Positions 43,799 to 55,412 of a stretch of DNA of 64,000 bases are shown piece after piece (the first letter of the stretch is position 1; every line of letters begins with the position of its first letter). The position numbers were made by a program, and so were the translations under genes. The notes below the pieces were generated by a model. The model was not told where the DNA came from, made no database searches, and was given only the letters and a program-made list of their open reading frames with translations. Origin of the DNA: Myxococcaceae bacterium (GTDB lineage: Bacteria > Myxococcota > Myxococcia > Myxococcales > Myxococcaceae); the NCBI GenBank assembly GCA_017881265.1, contig JADGRA010000066.1:62001-126000 (forward strand), given 5' to 3'.

Positions 43799-44460
43799 CC
43801 GCGAAGGCAGCGTTCTACGACGTCGATGGAACGCTAGTGCGAACCAACATCGTTCACACCTACGCCTACTATGCGATGAACCGGGGCACGCTCTCGGGCA
43901 TTGCCGGCCGGACGCTGGCGGCGGCAGCCCAGGTGCCGCTATACGCCGCGCTCGACCTGGTCAACCGCAAATGGTTCAACGAGTACTTCTACCGCGCCTA
44001 CGCTGGCCTGAGCGAGGACCGGCTGGTGGTCCTCGGCGAGGAGATGCTGGAGGACGTGCTCAAGCCGGCCGTGTTCCCGAAGGCCAAGGACCTCATCGAC
44101 GAGGCGCGGCGCGCCGGCTGTCGCATCGTCTTCATCACCGGCGCGCTGGACTTCACGGTGGCTCCGCTGGCGCGCCTGCTCGGCGCCGACGACGTCATCG
44201 CCAACAAGATGCAATTCGTCGGTGGCATCGCCACCGGGAAAGTCATTCCGCCCATCATCGAGGGCGCCAACAAGGCGCACGCCATCCGGGACTACTGCGT
44301 GCGCCATGGCCTGGCGCTCGACCAGAGCTTCGCCTATTCCGACAGCTTCTCCGACTACGCCATGCTGGCCATGGTGGGACGGCCCACTGCGGTGAACCCC
44401 GACGTCCGGCTGCGCTCCATCGCGCGCGCCTACCACTGGCCGGTCCTCGACTTGAGGTGA
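43795..44460 (+). CDS. HAD-IB family phosphatase-like hydrolase
   Basis: A 221-residue HAD hydrolase of the SerB-like IB type. The nucleophile motif is DVDGT (D9, D11), motif II Thr is in FITGALDF, the Lys in ANKMQF and motif IV in [11 protein letters not shown]. The SDS-type motif and 220-residue length match HAD-IB proteins that dephosphorylate small phosphates or are fused to lyso-phospholipid acyltransferases. In this cluster a lipid phosphate is a reasonable substrate (inference). The ATG overlaps the upstream stop (ATGA). Confidence 0.87.
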   Translation: MTAKAAFYDVDGTLVRTNIVHTYAYYAMNRGTLSGIAGRTLAAAAQVPLYAALDLVNRKWFNEYFYRAYAGLSEDRLVVLGEEMLEDVLKPAVFPKAKDLIDEARRAGCRIVFITGALDFTVAPLARLLGADDVIANKMQFVGGIATGKVIPPIIEGANKAHAIRDYCVRHGLALDQSFAYSDSFSDYAMLAMVGRPTAVNPDVRLRSIARAYHWPVLDLR

Positions 44461-44461
44461 C

Positions 44462-46075
<1,614 letters not shown>

Positions 46076-46303
46076 TAGAGGCGAGCACAGCATTTCTGGC
46101 GTGGGGCCGACCAAGGGATGAGGGCGTGGCCGAGCTGAATCGCCTCGTCGGATATCTACGCGGAGGCCCGGCGCCGCCGTTCGGCAGCACCGCGGTCGAG
46201 TGAGCTGGCCAGCGCAGCCGTCCAACGCCCGGTGGCGTAGCTCGCGCTCCTCGCCTGCGCGTCGACCCGGACTGCAGAGAGGGCCGCACGCGCGTGCCCG
46301 GGC

Positions 46304-47173
46304 CTACTCCTTCGCCGCCGCAGCCTTCTGCGCGGCGAGCTTGCCTTGGAAGTCGCGCTCGCTCTCCTCGACCAGCTTGCGGTAGCCGGCCGGGTCGACG
46401 AAGGGGTCCTTCGCGCCCGCGCGCGCCCGGGTGAGCTTCTCTTCCATGCCGAAGTAGGCGCCGTGCGCGCCGAGGAAGAGATCGCACTCGAGCCCGCGCA
46501 GCGTGCGGAAGCCGCGGGCGAAGTCGTCGGCGATGGAGGGATAGAGGCGGTTGTCGACCAGCTCGAAGCCGGGGTCCGTGTTGACGTTGGGACCGCCGAC
46601 GATCACTGCGCGCAGCGTCCGGCCGCCCTCCTCGACGTCGAGGGTCCAGGTGGTGCAGCCGCGCGTGTGGCCGGGAGTGAGGTGCGCGACCAGCGCGGTG
46701 CCACCCAGCTTCACAACGTCGCCGTCGTGTAGCACGCGATCGACCTTGGCGGCCGGGTAGCGATGGGCGGAGTAGGCGAAGTCGGCCTTGCCGCCCGACT
46801 CGACCACCGGCACGTCGGCGTCCATCACCATGTACCGCGCGCCCGTCAGCTTGAGCAGCGCGGCGCTGCCCGCGACGTGGTCGAAGTGGGCCTGGCTGAT
46901 GAGGAGCACCTTCACGTCCGCAAGCTTGAAGCCAAGGGTCTCAATGCTGGCGCAGATCTGCGGCACGCTCTCTTCCAGGTTGGAGTTGATGAGGACGTGG
47001 CCCTCGGACGTGGTGACCAGCCAGCTCGCGAGCTCCTTGCTGCCGACGTAGTAGAGGTTCCCCGCCACGCGGAAGGGCGTGATGGGCGCAGTCCAGCCCG
47101 CGGGCGGGGCGGCGCGGACGAGGGCGGCGGCCAGGAGGAGGAGGCAGGCGAGCGCGCGGGCGAGCCGGGGCAT
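46304..47173 (-). CDS. Subclass B3-like metallo-beta-lactamase-fold protein (QxHxDH type), secreted
   Basis: A 289-residue secreted protein: signal peptide MPRLARALACLLLLAAALVRAA, then the MBL fold. The zinc site reads SQAHFDHVAG, so the first His of HxHxDH is Gln, as in the B3 enzyme GOB. Further ligands are in LTPGHTRGCT and LGAHGAYFG. ASWLVTTSEGHVLINSNLEES is typical of B3 proteins. It may be a beta-lactamase or another hydrolase. It lies on the opposite strand in the middle of the lipid cluster, with 220-230 base gaps on both sides, suggesting a later insertion; base composition is not clearly different. Confidence 0.83.
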   Translation of the reverse strand: MPRLARALACLLLLAAALVRAAPPAGWTAPITPFRVAGNLYYVGSKELASWLVTTSEGHVLINSNLEESVPQICASIETLGFKLADVKVLLISQAHFDHVAGSAALLKLTGARYMVMDADVPVVESGGKADFAYSAHRYPAAKVDRVLHDGDVVKLGGTALVAHLTPGHTRGCTTWTLDVEEGGRTLRAVIVGGPNVNTDPGFELVDNRLYPSIADDFARGFRTLRGLECDLFLGAHGAYFGMEEKLTRARAGAKDPFVDPAGYRKLVEESERDFQGKLAAQKAAAAKE

Positions 47174-47481
47174 GGTGGCGACTATAGTGCGTCGGTCTTC
47201 AGGCCCGCCGCGCCGGAGCGGTGGTAGCGTCGCGTCCTCGGGTGTGGAAGGGCTTGTCGAGCAGCGGGGCGAGTGAAACGTCACGAAGCACGTCGCACGG
47301 AAACATCGTGGGTCCACGACCGGCCGAACGACGAGCCACGAGGGCTACCGAGTGAGCCACGTGGGGCGCAAGGTGCTCCCCGCCGCCCAGCAGTGACATG
47401 ACGGAACAGAGCGGAAACCACGTCGATGCGCGAGGCGGGTTTTTCAGCGGCCTGCTAGACTCCCCCGCCCCCAAGCACGCC

Positions 47482-50400
47482 ATGGCCGAAGCCGCCTCGC
47501 TCGACGTCACCCAGGTCCTGACCGGCAAGCACCTGCTGTTTGCCGGCAGCACCGGCTTCGTCGGCAAGGTGGCGCTGTCCATGCTGCTGCACCGCTACGG
47601 CCGCGTGCTGTCGCGGGTGTCGGTGGTGGTGCGGCGGGGCTCCTCTGCCTCGGCCGAGTCCCGCTTCTTCGACAAACTGCTGCCGGGGGAGCCCTTCCGC
47701 CCGTTGCGCGAGGAATTGGGGGACCGCGGCGCCGAGGCCTTCGTGCGCAGCCGCGTCCAGGTGCTGGACGGGGACGTCACCGAGGCGGCCTTCGGACTCT
47801 CCGCGGAGACGCTGGCGTCCCTGCAAGGCTCGGTGTCCACCATCCTCAACTGCGCCGGCCTGGTCTCCTTCAACCCGTCGCTGGAGGTCGGCCTCAAGGT
47901 CAACACCCACGGCGTGCAGAATGCCGTCGACCTGGCGCTGCGGCTGAACGTCCCGCTGGTGCACGTCTCGACGGCCTTCGTCGCCGGGAACCGCTCCGGC
48001 CTCGTCTTCGAGGACGAGGAGATTGTCGGCTACTTCCCCAAGCGCGGGGAGCTGGATGGACGCGACTTCTCGCTGCAGCGGGAACTCTCCGACTGCCGGG
48101 AGGAAGTCGCCCGGCTGCGCAGCAAGGCCGAGGATGCAGCGCTGACGGCCGTCTTCCGCAAGCGGGCCATTGAACGGCTGGAAACCGAGGGCCGCGACGC
48201 GCGCGACGAGAAGTCGGTCCGGCTGGCGGTGGCGCGCGAGCGCAAACTGTGGCTGACGCAGAAGCTGGTGGACGCCGGCATGGACCGCGCCCGCCAGTGG
48301 GGCTGGCCCAACACCTACACCTACACCAAGTCCCTTGGGGAGCAGGTGATGGCCGGCACCCCCGGGCTGCGCTACGCGATTGTGCGGCCGAGCATAGTGG
48401 AGAGCGCGCTGCGCTACCCCTTCCCCGGCTGGAACGAGGGCTTCACCACGTCGGCGCCGCTGGCCTACGCCGGGATGAAGGGGCAGCGCAGCCTTCCCAC
48501 CGGCGAGCGCACCATCCTGGACATGGTGCCGGTGGACCTGGTGGCCTCATCGCTCATCGCCATCACCGCGCACACGCTGACCACCCACAGCCGGCGCGTC
48601 TACCACCAGGCCTCGGGCGACGTGAATCCGCTGTACGCCGCCCGCTCCTCGGAGCTGGTGGGGCTGTACCGGCGCCGCTTCTTCCGCAACAAGTCCACCG
48701 GCAGCAAGGTGTGGAATGAATTGCAGAGCCGGTTGGAGCCGCGCGGGGTGAGCAAGCGCGCCTTCCAGCTGGGCAGCACGCCCCTGTTCGCGACCGGCGC
48801 CAAGTTGCTCCGCGAGGCGCTCGAGCAGGTGCAGCCTGCCTGGGGAGCCCCCCGCGTCTCGGCATTGCTCGCGCGGGCCCAGGACCGCCTCCAGGAAGTG
48901 GAGGAGCAGGCCCGTTCGTTCTCCAGCCTGGTCGACCTCTTCCTGCCCTTCATCTGGGACAACCACTACGTCTTCCGCTGCGACAACACGCGGTCCATCC
49001 ACCGCGCCCTGTCGCCGGAGGACGCGGCCCGGCTTCCCTGGGACCCGGAAGCCATCGACTGGCGACACTACTTCCTCGAAGTTCACCTGCCGGGCCTGGA
49101 GAAGTGGGTCTTCCCGACGCTGGACGAGGAGCGCGAGCGCCGCACCGCCATCCACGCCCACCGGGACTTGCTCGAACTTTTCGACGCGGCCGTCCGGGCA
49201 CACCGCCACCGGGTCGCCTTCCGCATGGTGGAGGGAGAACGGGAGGAGCGCTTCACCTACGGGGAGACGGCGCGCTGGGCGGCGCGGGTCGGCAGTTTCC
49301 TCGCTCGGGCCGGCGTGCACCCCGGTTCGCGGGTGCTGCTGGTCAGCGAGAACCGACCGGAGTGGGCCTTCGCCTACTTCGGCATCCTGAAGGCGGGCGC
49401 CACCGTGGTGCCCGTCGACGCCGCCTCCACCGAGACCGAAGCGGTCAACATCGCGCGCCGGGCCGAGGCGCGCGCCGTCCTCCTCTCCGAGGCGGCCGCC
49501 CGGGACCTGCCGGGCCTGTGGAGGGCGCTTGGCGGCGCCGGGCTGTCGACGCAGGTCTTCACCCTGGCCCAGGCCATGGAGGGGGATGACACGGCGCCGG
49601 ACCGCATCGCGCCCCTGGGCAAGTCGACGTCCCCCGACGACGTCGCCTCCCTCATCTTCACCAGTGGCACCACCGGCCTGCCCAAAGGGGTGATGCTCAC
49701 CCACCGGAACTTCGCCTCCCTGGTTCCGAAGCTGGCCGGCTCCTTCGACTTCGGCATCGGCGACGGGCTTCTGTCGGTGCTCCCGCTGCACCACACCTTC
49801 GAGTTCTCCGCCGGTCTGCTCATGCCGCTCAGTCGCGGGGCGGAGATTACCTACCTGGATGAACTCACCACCGACCGGTTGGGCGACGTCTTCGAGACCG
49901 GTCGCATCACGGCGATGATTGGCGTCCCGGCGCTGTGGTCACTGCTGCACCGGAAGATTACGCAGGAATTCGCCGCCAAGCCGGCCCTGGTGGAGCAGGC
50001 CCTCCGGGGGCTGATGAGCGCGCACGGCGAGCTGCGCAACCGGCGCAACGTCAACCTCGGCAAGCTCCTCTTCTGGCCCATCCACCGACGCTTCGGCGGT
50101 CGCATCAAATTCCTGGTGAGTGGCGGCGCGGCGCTCCCGGACGAGGTGCACCAGGCCTTCCACGCGCTGGGGTTCGACCTGAGCGAAGGGTACGGGCTGA
50201 CCGAGGCCTCCCCGGTGCTGACGGTGGCGACGGCGGGAAACCGGCGCATCCCGGGGACGGTGGGGAAGGCCCTGCCTGGCATCGAAATTCGCATCCACCA
50301 GCCCGACGCGGACGGGGTCGGGGAAGTCTGGGCCCGGGGCCCGAGCGTCATGGCCGGCTACTTCGGGGACCGCGAGGCCACCGAGGCGGCCCTGGTGGAC

Positions 50401-51864
50401 GGCTGGCTGCGCACCGGTGACGTGGGCCAGCTCGACGACGAGGGGCGTCTCACCCTCCTCGGGCGGGCCAAGGACGTCATCATCGACGCCAGCGGGAAGA
50501 ACGTTTACCCGGACGAGCTGGAGGCCCTCTACGGCGCCCATCCCCACGTGAAGGAGCTGTCCATCGTCGGGCTGCCGGACGAGGGCGGCGCCGAGCGTGT
50601 GGCCTGTCTGTGCGTTCCGGACCCCAAGGACCGGCCGCGCGAGGAGGTGCGCGCCGAGCTCGAGGAGCACGTCCGCACCGTGTCCGCCGACCTTCCCTTC
50701 TACCGCCGCGTGAAGGTGCTGCGCTTCTGGGACGGCGAGCTTCCGCGGACTAGCACCCGCAAGGTGCGCCGGCCGGAAGTCCTCGCCGAGCTGCAGCGGC
50801 TGGAGAAGCTGGCCTCCTCCGGAGAGCGCGTCCGGGCGGCCCCGGGAGCCACCGGGTGGCTGGAGGCCCTGGTGGCCGAGGTGGTGGGACGGCCCGCCTC
50901 CGACGTCATCGCCAGCTCGCGCCTGGTGGCGGACCTCGGGTTCGACTCGCTGCTTCTCACGGAGTTGTCGGTGGCGCTGGAGACGGCCGGCGTCAATGTC
51001 CCCGAGGTGAGCGACCTCACCGGGCTGCAGACGGTGGAGGACCTGCGCCGGCTGGTGCAGAGCACCGGCCGGCGCGGGCGGGAGCCCGAGCCGGTCGCGC
51101 CGTCCGCCGACGCCGAGCGGGAGATTCCGGTCCCCGCCCCGCTGGCCAGCTTGGGCCGCACCCTTCTGTCCTTCGGACAGAAGGTTCTCTACGGCGGCGT
51201 CTTCGACGTGCAGGTCACCGGCGAGGCCTTCATCCCGCAGAATCGCAACGTCCTGGTCATCGCCAACCACACCAGCCACCTGGACATGGGGCTGGTGAAG
51301 ACGGTGCTCGGCGAGCAGGGCCAGCGTCTGGCGGCCCTGGCGGCGCGGGACTACTTCTTCGACACGCCCCTCAAGCGGGCCTACTTCGAGAACTTCACCA
51401 ACCTCATCCCGATGGACCGACACGGCAGCCTGCGCGAGTCGCTGCGCCTGGCGGGGGAGGCGCTGCACCAGGGCTACCACCTGCTCATCTTCCCGGAGGG
51501 CACCCGCTCGGTGAATGGCGTCCTTCAGGAATTCAAGCCGACGCTGGGCTATCTGGCGCTCAGCTACAACGTGGACGTCCTGCCGCTGTACATCGAGGGG
51601 ACGCACGAGGCGATGCCCAAGGGGGCGATGTTCCCCAAGCGCAAGACGCTGGCCGTCCACATCGGGCCGCCGCTTCTGGTGAGCGAGCTGAAGCGCCGGA
51701 CGGCCGGACTGGCGCGAAGCGACAGCTACCGCGTGGTGACGCGCATCGCCGAGCAGGCGGTGCGGGCGCTGCAGCACCACACCGTCTTCGACCTCGACGC
51801 CCACGCGGAATTGCTGGTGGCCCCGGCCCCGCGTCGCTCGAGCAGCGGGGGCAGCGAGTCGTGA
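47482..51864 (+). CDS. ElbD-like multifunctional lipid enzyme: reductase, AMP-ligase, ACP, acyltransferase
   Basis: A 1460-residue megaenzyme. Residues about 13-430: fatty-acyl reductase (male-sterility type) with FAGSTGFVGK and YTYTK (Y279/K283). About 556-1110: acyl-AMP ligase with FTSGTTGLPKGVML (T727). About 1115-1195: acyl carrier protein, LGFDSLLLTEL, phosphopantetheine Ser1156. About 1220-1440: PlsC acyltransferase with NHTSHLD (H1263, D1268) and FPEGTRS (F1337). The architecture matches my recollection of ElbD, used for ether lipids in Myxococcus xanthus and Stigmatella. An in-frame ATG at 47398 would add 28 residues, but those codons use many A/T third bases, unlike the gene, so I prefer 47482. 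Confidence 0.88.
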   Translation: MAEAASLDVTQVLTGKHLLFAGSTGFVGKVALSMLLHRYGRVLSRVSVVVRRGSSASAESRFFDKLLPGEPFRPLREELGDRGAEAFVRSRVQVLDGDVTEAAFGLSAETLASLQGSVSTILNCAGLVSFNPSLEVGLKVNTHGVQNAVDLALRLNVPLVHVSTAFVAGNRSGLVFEDEEIVGYFPKRGELDGRDFSLQRELSDCREEVARLRSKAEDAALTAVFRKRAIERLETEGRDARDEKSVRLAVARERKLWLTQKLVDAGMDRARQWGWPNTYTYTKSLGEQVMAGTPGLRYAIVRPSIVESALRYPFPGWNEGFTTSAPLAYAGMKGQRSLPTGERTILDMVPVDLVASSLIAITAHTLTTHSRRVYHQASGDVNPLYAARSSELVGLYRRRFFRNKSTGSKVWNELQSRLEPRGVSKRAFQLGSTPLFATGAKLLREALEQVQPAWGAPRVSALLARAQDRLQEVEEQARSFSSLVDLFLPFIWDNHYVFRCDNTRSIHRALSPEDAARLPWDPEAIDWRHYFLEVHLPGLEKWVFPTLDEERERRTAIHAHRDLLELFDAAVRAHRHRVAFRMVEGEREERFTYGETARWAARVGSFLARAGVHPGSRVLLVSENRPEWAFAYFGILKAGATVVPVDAASTETEAVNIARRAEARAVLLSEAAARDLPGLWRALGGAGLSTQVFTLAQAMEGDDTAPDRIAPLGKSTSPDDVASLIFTSGTTGLPKGVMLTHRNFASLVPKLAGSFDFGIGDGLLSVLPLHHTFEFSAGLLMPLSRGAEITYLDELTTDRLGDVFETGRITAMIGVPALWSLLHRKITQEFAAKPALVEQALRGLMSAHGELRNRRNVNLGKLLFWPIHRRFGGRIKFLVSGGAALPDEVHQAFHALGFDLSEGYGLTEASPVLTVATAGNRRIPGTVGKALPGIEIRIHQPDADGVGEVWARGPSVMAGYFGDREATEAALVDGWLRTGDVGQLDDEGRLTLLGRAKDVIIDASGKNVYPDELEALYGAHPHVKELSIVGLPDEGGAERVACLCVPDPKDRPREEVRAELEEHVRTVSADLPFYRRVKVLRFWDGELPRTSTRKVRRPEVLAELQRLEKLASSGERVRAAPGATGWLEALVAEVVGRPASDVIASSRLVADLGFDSLLLTELSVALETAGVNVPEVSDLTGLQTVEDLRRLVQSTGRRGREPEPVAPSADAEREIPVPAPLASLGRTLLSFGQKVLYGGVFDVQVTGEAFIPQNRNVLVIANHTSHLDMGLVKTVLGEQGQRLAALAARDYFFDTPLKRAYFENFTNLIPMDRHGSLRESLRLAGEALHQGYHLLIFPEGTRSVNGVLQEFKPTLGYLALSYNVDVLPLYIEGTHEAMPKGAMFPKRKTLAVHIGPPLLVSELKRRTAGLARSDSYRVVTRIAEQAVRALQHHTVFDLDAHAELLVAPAPRRSSSGGSES

Positions 51865-52889
51865 ACGTCCTGGTCACCGGTGCCACCGGGTTTCTCGGCA
51901 CCGCGGTGGTCCTGAGGCTGGCGGAGGCCGGCCACCGGGTGCGGATGGTGGGCCGGCAGCCACCGCGGGCCGAGCTGCTGCAGCTGGGCGAGTTTCACCC
52001 CCTGGACCTGGAACAGCCCTCCGGCCTGCGTCCGGCTCTGGCCGGGATGGATGCGCTGATGCACCTGGCCGGACGCGTGTCCTTCGACCCGCGCGACGGC
52101 CGGGCCATGTACCGGCTGCACGTGGAGGGTACGCGCACCCTCCTCGAGGAGATTCGCAGCAACGGCGGCATCGGCCGGCTGGTGCTCGCCTCGACGTCGG
52201 GCACCACCGCCGTGTCGCGGACGGAGCGCACCGGCAGCGAGGAGGACACGGCGCCCCTGGACGTCATCGGGCGGTGGCCCTACTACCTGTCCAAGGTTTA
52301 CGAGGAGCGCCTCACCGTCGACTTCTGCCGCAAGCACGCCATCCCCCTGGTGGTGTGCAACCCCAGCCTCTTGCTCGGGCCGGGGGACACCCGGCTGTCC
52401 TCCACCTGGACGGTGGCGAAGTTCCTCCAGCGGGACTTGCCGGCCATGCCCAACGGCGGGATGAGCTTCGTCGACGTCCGGGATGCCGCGAGTGCCTTCG
52501 TCTCGGCCCTCACCCGCGGCGAGCTGTACGGCAAGCACCTGATGGGCGTGAATCTCACCATGGCGGAGTTCTTCCAGCGCCTGGCGCGGCTGTCCGGCGT
52601 CCCGGCGCCGCGGCTGCGGCTTCCCGCCAAGGTGAATGTCCTCGGGGCGCAGCTGCTGGAGCGCTGGGCCCGAGCGCGGGGCCAGGAACCGGCCGTGGAC
52701 GCGGCGGCCGTGGAGATTGCCGAGCACTGGTTCTGGGTGGACAGCCGCAAGGCAGAACAGCACCTTGGCTTCCACGCCCGGGACCCGCACCAGACGCTGC
52801 TAGACACCGTCACCGACCTCATCGGACGGATGCCGGAGCAGTCGCGGCCAGGCACGAAGGGCCGCCTCGCCGAGCTGCGGCGGGAGTGA
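51861..52889 (+). CDS. NAD-dependent epimerase/reductase (extended SDR)
   Basis: A 342-residue extended SDR, close in type to dihydroflavonol-4-reductase-like enzymes: VNVLVTGATGFLGTAVVLRL, LMHLAGRVSFDPRDG, the catalytic WPYYLSKVYEER (Tyr-x3-Lys) and LVVCNPSLLLGPGD. The GTG start overlaps the ElbD-like stop (GTGA), so its product is made together with the megaenzyme and probably reduces its product or a linked intermediate. Its own stop overlaps the next GTG in the same manner. Confidence 0.87.
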   Translation: MNVLVTGATGFLGTAVVLRLAEAGHRVRMVGRQPPRAELLQLGEFHPLDLEQPSGLRPALAGMDALMHLAGRVSFDPRDGRAMYRLHVEGTRTLLEEIRSNGGIGRLVLASTSGTTAVSRTERTGSEEDTAPLDVIGRWPYYLSKVYEERLTVDFCRKHAIPLVVCNPSLLLGPGDTRLSSTWTVAKFLQRDLPAMPNGGMSFVDVRDAASAFVSALTRGELYGKHLMGVNLTMAEFFQRLARLSGVPAPRLRLPAKVNVLGAQLLERWARARGQEPAVDAAAVEIAEHWFWVDSRKAEQHLGFHARDPHQTLLDTVTDLIGRMPEQSRPGTKGRLAELRRE

Positions 52890-54307
52890 AGGCCCTTTTC
52901 CTCTCCCAGCCCGGACGGCTCGCCGCCGCGCTAGCGCTCGCGCTCGCCCTGGCCGCGCTGGTGGCGCCATGGACGGGGCACGTGGACGACACCGACGCCC
53001 AGCTGTACCAGGTGGTGGCGCGCCACATGGTGGAGGACGGCCACTGGTTCGACCTGCGCTACCTGCCCGGCGTGCACCCGCAGTTTCGCGAGCACCTGCC
53101 CTTCGGGCTGTGGCCCTTCGCGGCGGTCATCCGGCTTTCCGGGGAGAGGGCGCTGGCGCCGCTGGCCGGCTTCTTCAGCGCGGGCACACTGCTGTTGACG
53201 CTGCTTCTGGGCCGGCGCCTGGGGGGCTGGGGGATGGCCACCCTCGCCGTCCTGGTGCTGGGCACCACCGAGTCCTTCATCGTCTATGCAGGCCGCCCGC
53301 GCCTGGACCCGCTGCTGCTGTTGCTGGTGACGGCCTCGGTGGCCACGCTGTTGGCCTGGCCGCCCACGCCCGGGCGGTGGCTATGGGGGGCGGCGTTCGC
53401 CGCCGGGGCGACGCTGGTGAAGGGGCCCTTCGGGCTGTTGCCCTTCTTCGCCGCCGGGGCGGCCGTCGCCTGGGACGTCCGAAGCCCGCGTCTTCTCCTC
53501 CGCACGGCCCTCCTCACCCTGCTGGCGGCCGTGCCGGTGGCCGCCTTCCTGCTGGCAGACAGGACGTGGGGCACCGGCACCTGGTGGCGGGGCTACCTGG
53601 GCGACCAGCTGCTGGCCTCCGCCACCGGCGGGCGCGAGGACGGGGTGGAGCCGCCCTGGTTTCCGTTGGCCACGGTTGCCGGCCGCTTCTGGCCGGGCCT
53701 TCCCCTTCTGGGCCTGGGCACGGCGCGGGCCCTGGGCTGGCCGAAGGGGCTGGACGTCCAGCGGCCCCCCACGCCCAAGGTGGCCCGGACCCTGCTGCTG
53801 TGCGTGCTACTGCTGCTGTGCGGCCTGGCCCTTCCGGAACGCAAGGTGTGGCACCACGCCCTGGTGGCGTACCCGCTGCTGGCGCTCCTGGCCGGGGCCG
53901 GCGGAGCCCCGTGGGTGCAACGCTTCCTCTCCACCGCCGGACAAAAGCGCGCGGCCGTGGCCGGGCTGGCGGTGCTGCTGGCGCTGGCGTTGGGCTTCCT
54001 CGCCGCCGGGGGCGGCGCCCGGGTGTGGAAGCCCAGCGTGGACGCCGCCGAATTTCGCGCGGACTTGGACTGCCTGTTGCCCGGCGACGCGGTGCTGGTG
54101 GTGTCCAACCCGCCACACTGGCGCATGGTGGCGGCGCTGGCCGCGGAGCGCCGGCTACAGCCCTTCGTCGAGAGGCGCCTGGGCGAGGGGGCGCCGCACG
54201 GGGCACGGCTGGCCCTGGTGGAAAGCCACCTGGTGCCCGAAGGGCCGCTGCCCGTGCCCTGGCAGAAGGCGGGCGAGGCGCGGGGCTGGGTGCTGCTGCG
54301 CCAGTAG
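52886..54307 (+). CDS. Glycosyltransferase family 39/83-like membrane protein (ArnT/PMT type)
   Basis: A 473-residue polytopic membrane protein with about ten helices. The first loop carries the acidic pair of the GT-C class (GHVDDTDAQLYQVVARHMVEDGHW), as in PMT/ArnT glycosyltransferases that use polyprenyl-phosphate sugars. LATLLAWPPTPGRWLWGAAFAAGATLVKGPFGLLPF is the central membrane region with the usual KGP. The C-terminal 90 residues are soluble. It is coupled to the reductase gene (GTGA) and is last in the cluster, so it may glycosylate its lipid product (inference). Confidence 0.82.
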   Translation: MKALFLSQPGRLAAALALALALAALVAPWTGHVDDTDAQLYQVVARHMVEDGHWFDLRYLPGVHPQFREHLPFGLWPFAAVIRLSGERALAPLAGFFSAGTLLLTLLLGRRLGGWGMATLAVLVLGTTESFIVYAGRPRLDPLLLLLVTASVATLLAWPPTPGRWLWGAAFAAGATLVKGPFGLLPFFAAGAAVAWDVRSPRLLLRTALLTLLAAVPVAAFLLADRTWGTGTWWRGYLGDQLLASATGGREDGVEPPWFPLATVAGRFWPGLPLLGLGTARALGWPKGLDVQRPPTPKVARTLLLCVLLLLCGLALPERKVWHHALVAYPLLALLAGAGGAPWVQRFLSTAGQKRAAVAGLAVLLALALGFLAAGGGARVWKPSVDAAEFRADLDCLLPGDAVLVVSNPPHWRMVAALAAERRLQPFVERRLGEGAPHGARLALVESHLVPEGPLPVPWQKAGEARGWVLLRQ

Positions 54308-54326
54308 GCCTGGCCCCCGGGCAGCG

Positions 54327-55412
54327 TCAGCGCGGGCGCGCCTCCCCTTCCAGCAGCCGCCGCTTGCGGGCCTGCCCCCAGCGGTAGCCGCCGACGGCGC
54401 CGTCAGCGCGGACGACGCGGTGGCAGGGCACCAGCACGGCCAGCGGGTTGTTGGCGCAGGCCTGGGCCACGGCCCGCGCCCCCCGCGGGGAGGCGACGGC
54501 GTTGGCGACGTCGCGGTAGCTGGCCGTCTTTCCCGCGGGAATGGCCTGAAGCGCCTTCCAGACGCGCAGCTGGAAGGCCGTCCCGTGCATGTCCACCGGC
54601 ACGCTGGGCGGCTTCCACGGCGCGTCCACGCCTTTCACCACCGCCTGCACCCAGGCCTCCTCCGCCTTCCCGGCGGGCACCAGCGTCGCGCGCGGGTACT
54701 CCGTCCGCAGCTCAGCCAGCAGCTGCAAGTCCGAGTCGCCGAAGGCCACCCGGCAGACGCCGCGGACGGTAGTGGCCACCAGCGTGCGGCCCAGCGCGCT
54801 TCGGGCCAGGGCGTACGCAATGCGTTCCCCCGCCCCGCCCGCGCGGTAGGCAGAGGGCGTCATGCCCAGCTGGCCGCGTGTCCTGGCGTAGGCCCGGCTG
54901 GGCGCCTGGTAGCCGGCGGCGTAAATGGCGGAGCTGACGTCCGCCTCCTCGCGCAGCGCTGCCTTCAGCTGCCCAAACCGCCGGGCGTCCAGGTAGGCCT
55001 TGGGGGACAGCCCGGTGTGCCGCTTGAAGAGGCGCTGCAGGTGGCTGGGGCTGAGGGACACGGCCCGGGCCAACGCGGCCAGGGTGGGCGCGGGCTGGGC
55101 GTCGGAGGACAGAAGCGCCCGGACGCGCTCCACCACCGCCTCCGCCGGCCCCAGGGCCGCAGCCGGGTGACAGCGCCGGCAGGCCCGGTAGCCCTGCCGC
55201 TCGGCCGCCGCCGCCGAGGGGAGGAAGCGGACATTCTTCCGCAGCGGCCGGCGGGAGGGGCAGGACGGGCGGCAGTAAATGGTGGTGGTTTCCACGGCGT
55301 AGACGAAGCACCCGTCCCAGCGGCGGTCGCGCGCCACCACCGCGCGCCAGCACCCTTCTTCTTCGAGGTCCACGGGCTCCGCCACGACGTCGACTCCAGC
55401 GTGCGCCAGCAT
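54327..55412 (-). CDS. ada: Bifunctional Ada: alkylation-response regulator and O6-methylguanine methyltransferase
   Basis: A full-length Ada, 361 residues. The N-terminal zinc domain has the methyl-phosphotriester acceptor and zinc Cys (TTTIYCRPSC and YRACRRC). An AraC-type helix-turn-helix domain follows (LSPSHLQRLFKRHTGLSPKAY), then the alkyltransferase domain (IPAGKTASYRDVANAV; NNPLAVLVPCHRVV with the acceptor Cys). Methylation of the first Cys turns it into an activator of repair genes. It begins on the last base of the GST stop (TAATG), so both are co-transcribed. Confidence 0.95.
   Translation of the reverse strand: MLAHAGVDVVAEPVDLEEEGCWRAVVARDRRWDGCFVYAVETTTIYCRPSCPSRRPLRKNVRFLPSAAAAERQGYRACRRCHPAAALGPAEAVVERVRALLSSDAQPAPTLAALARAVSLSPSHLQRLFKRHTGLSPKAYLDARRFGQLKAALREEADVSSAIYAAGYQAPSRAYARTRGQLGMTPSAYRAGGAGERIAYALARSALGRTLVATTVRGVCRVAFGDSDLQLLAELRTEYPRATLVPAGKAEEAWVQAVVKGVDAPWKPPSVPVDMHGTAFQLRVWKALQAIPAGKTASYRDVANAVASPRGARAVAQACANNPLAVLVPCHRVVRADGAVGGYRWGQARKRRLLEGEARPR

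Noticed and set aside
46076-47397. Transposon carrying the metallo-beta-lactamase-fold gene
   Set aside because: I saw no transposase, terminal inverted repeats or target-site duplication at the gene borders, and base composition is close to that of the neighbours.
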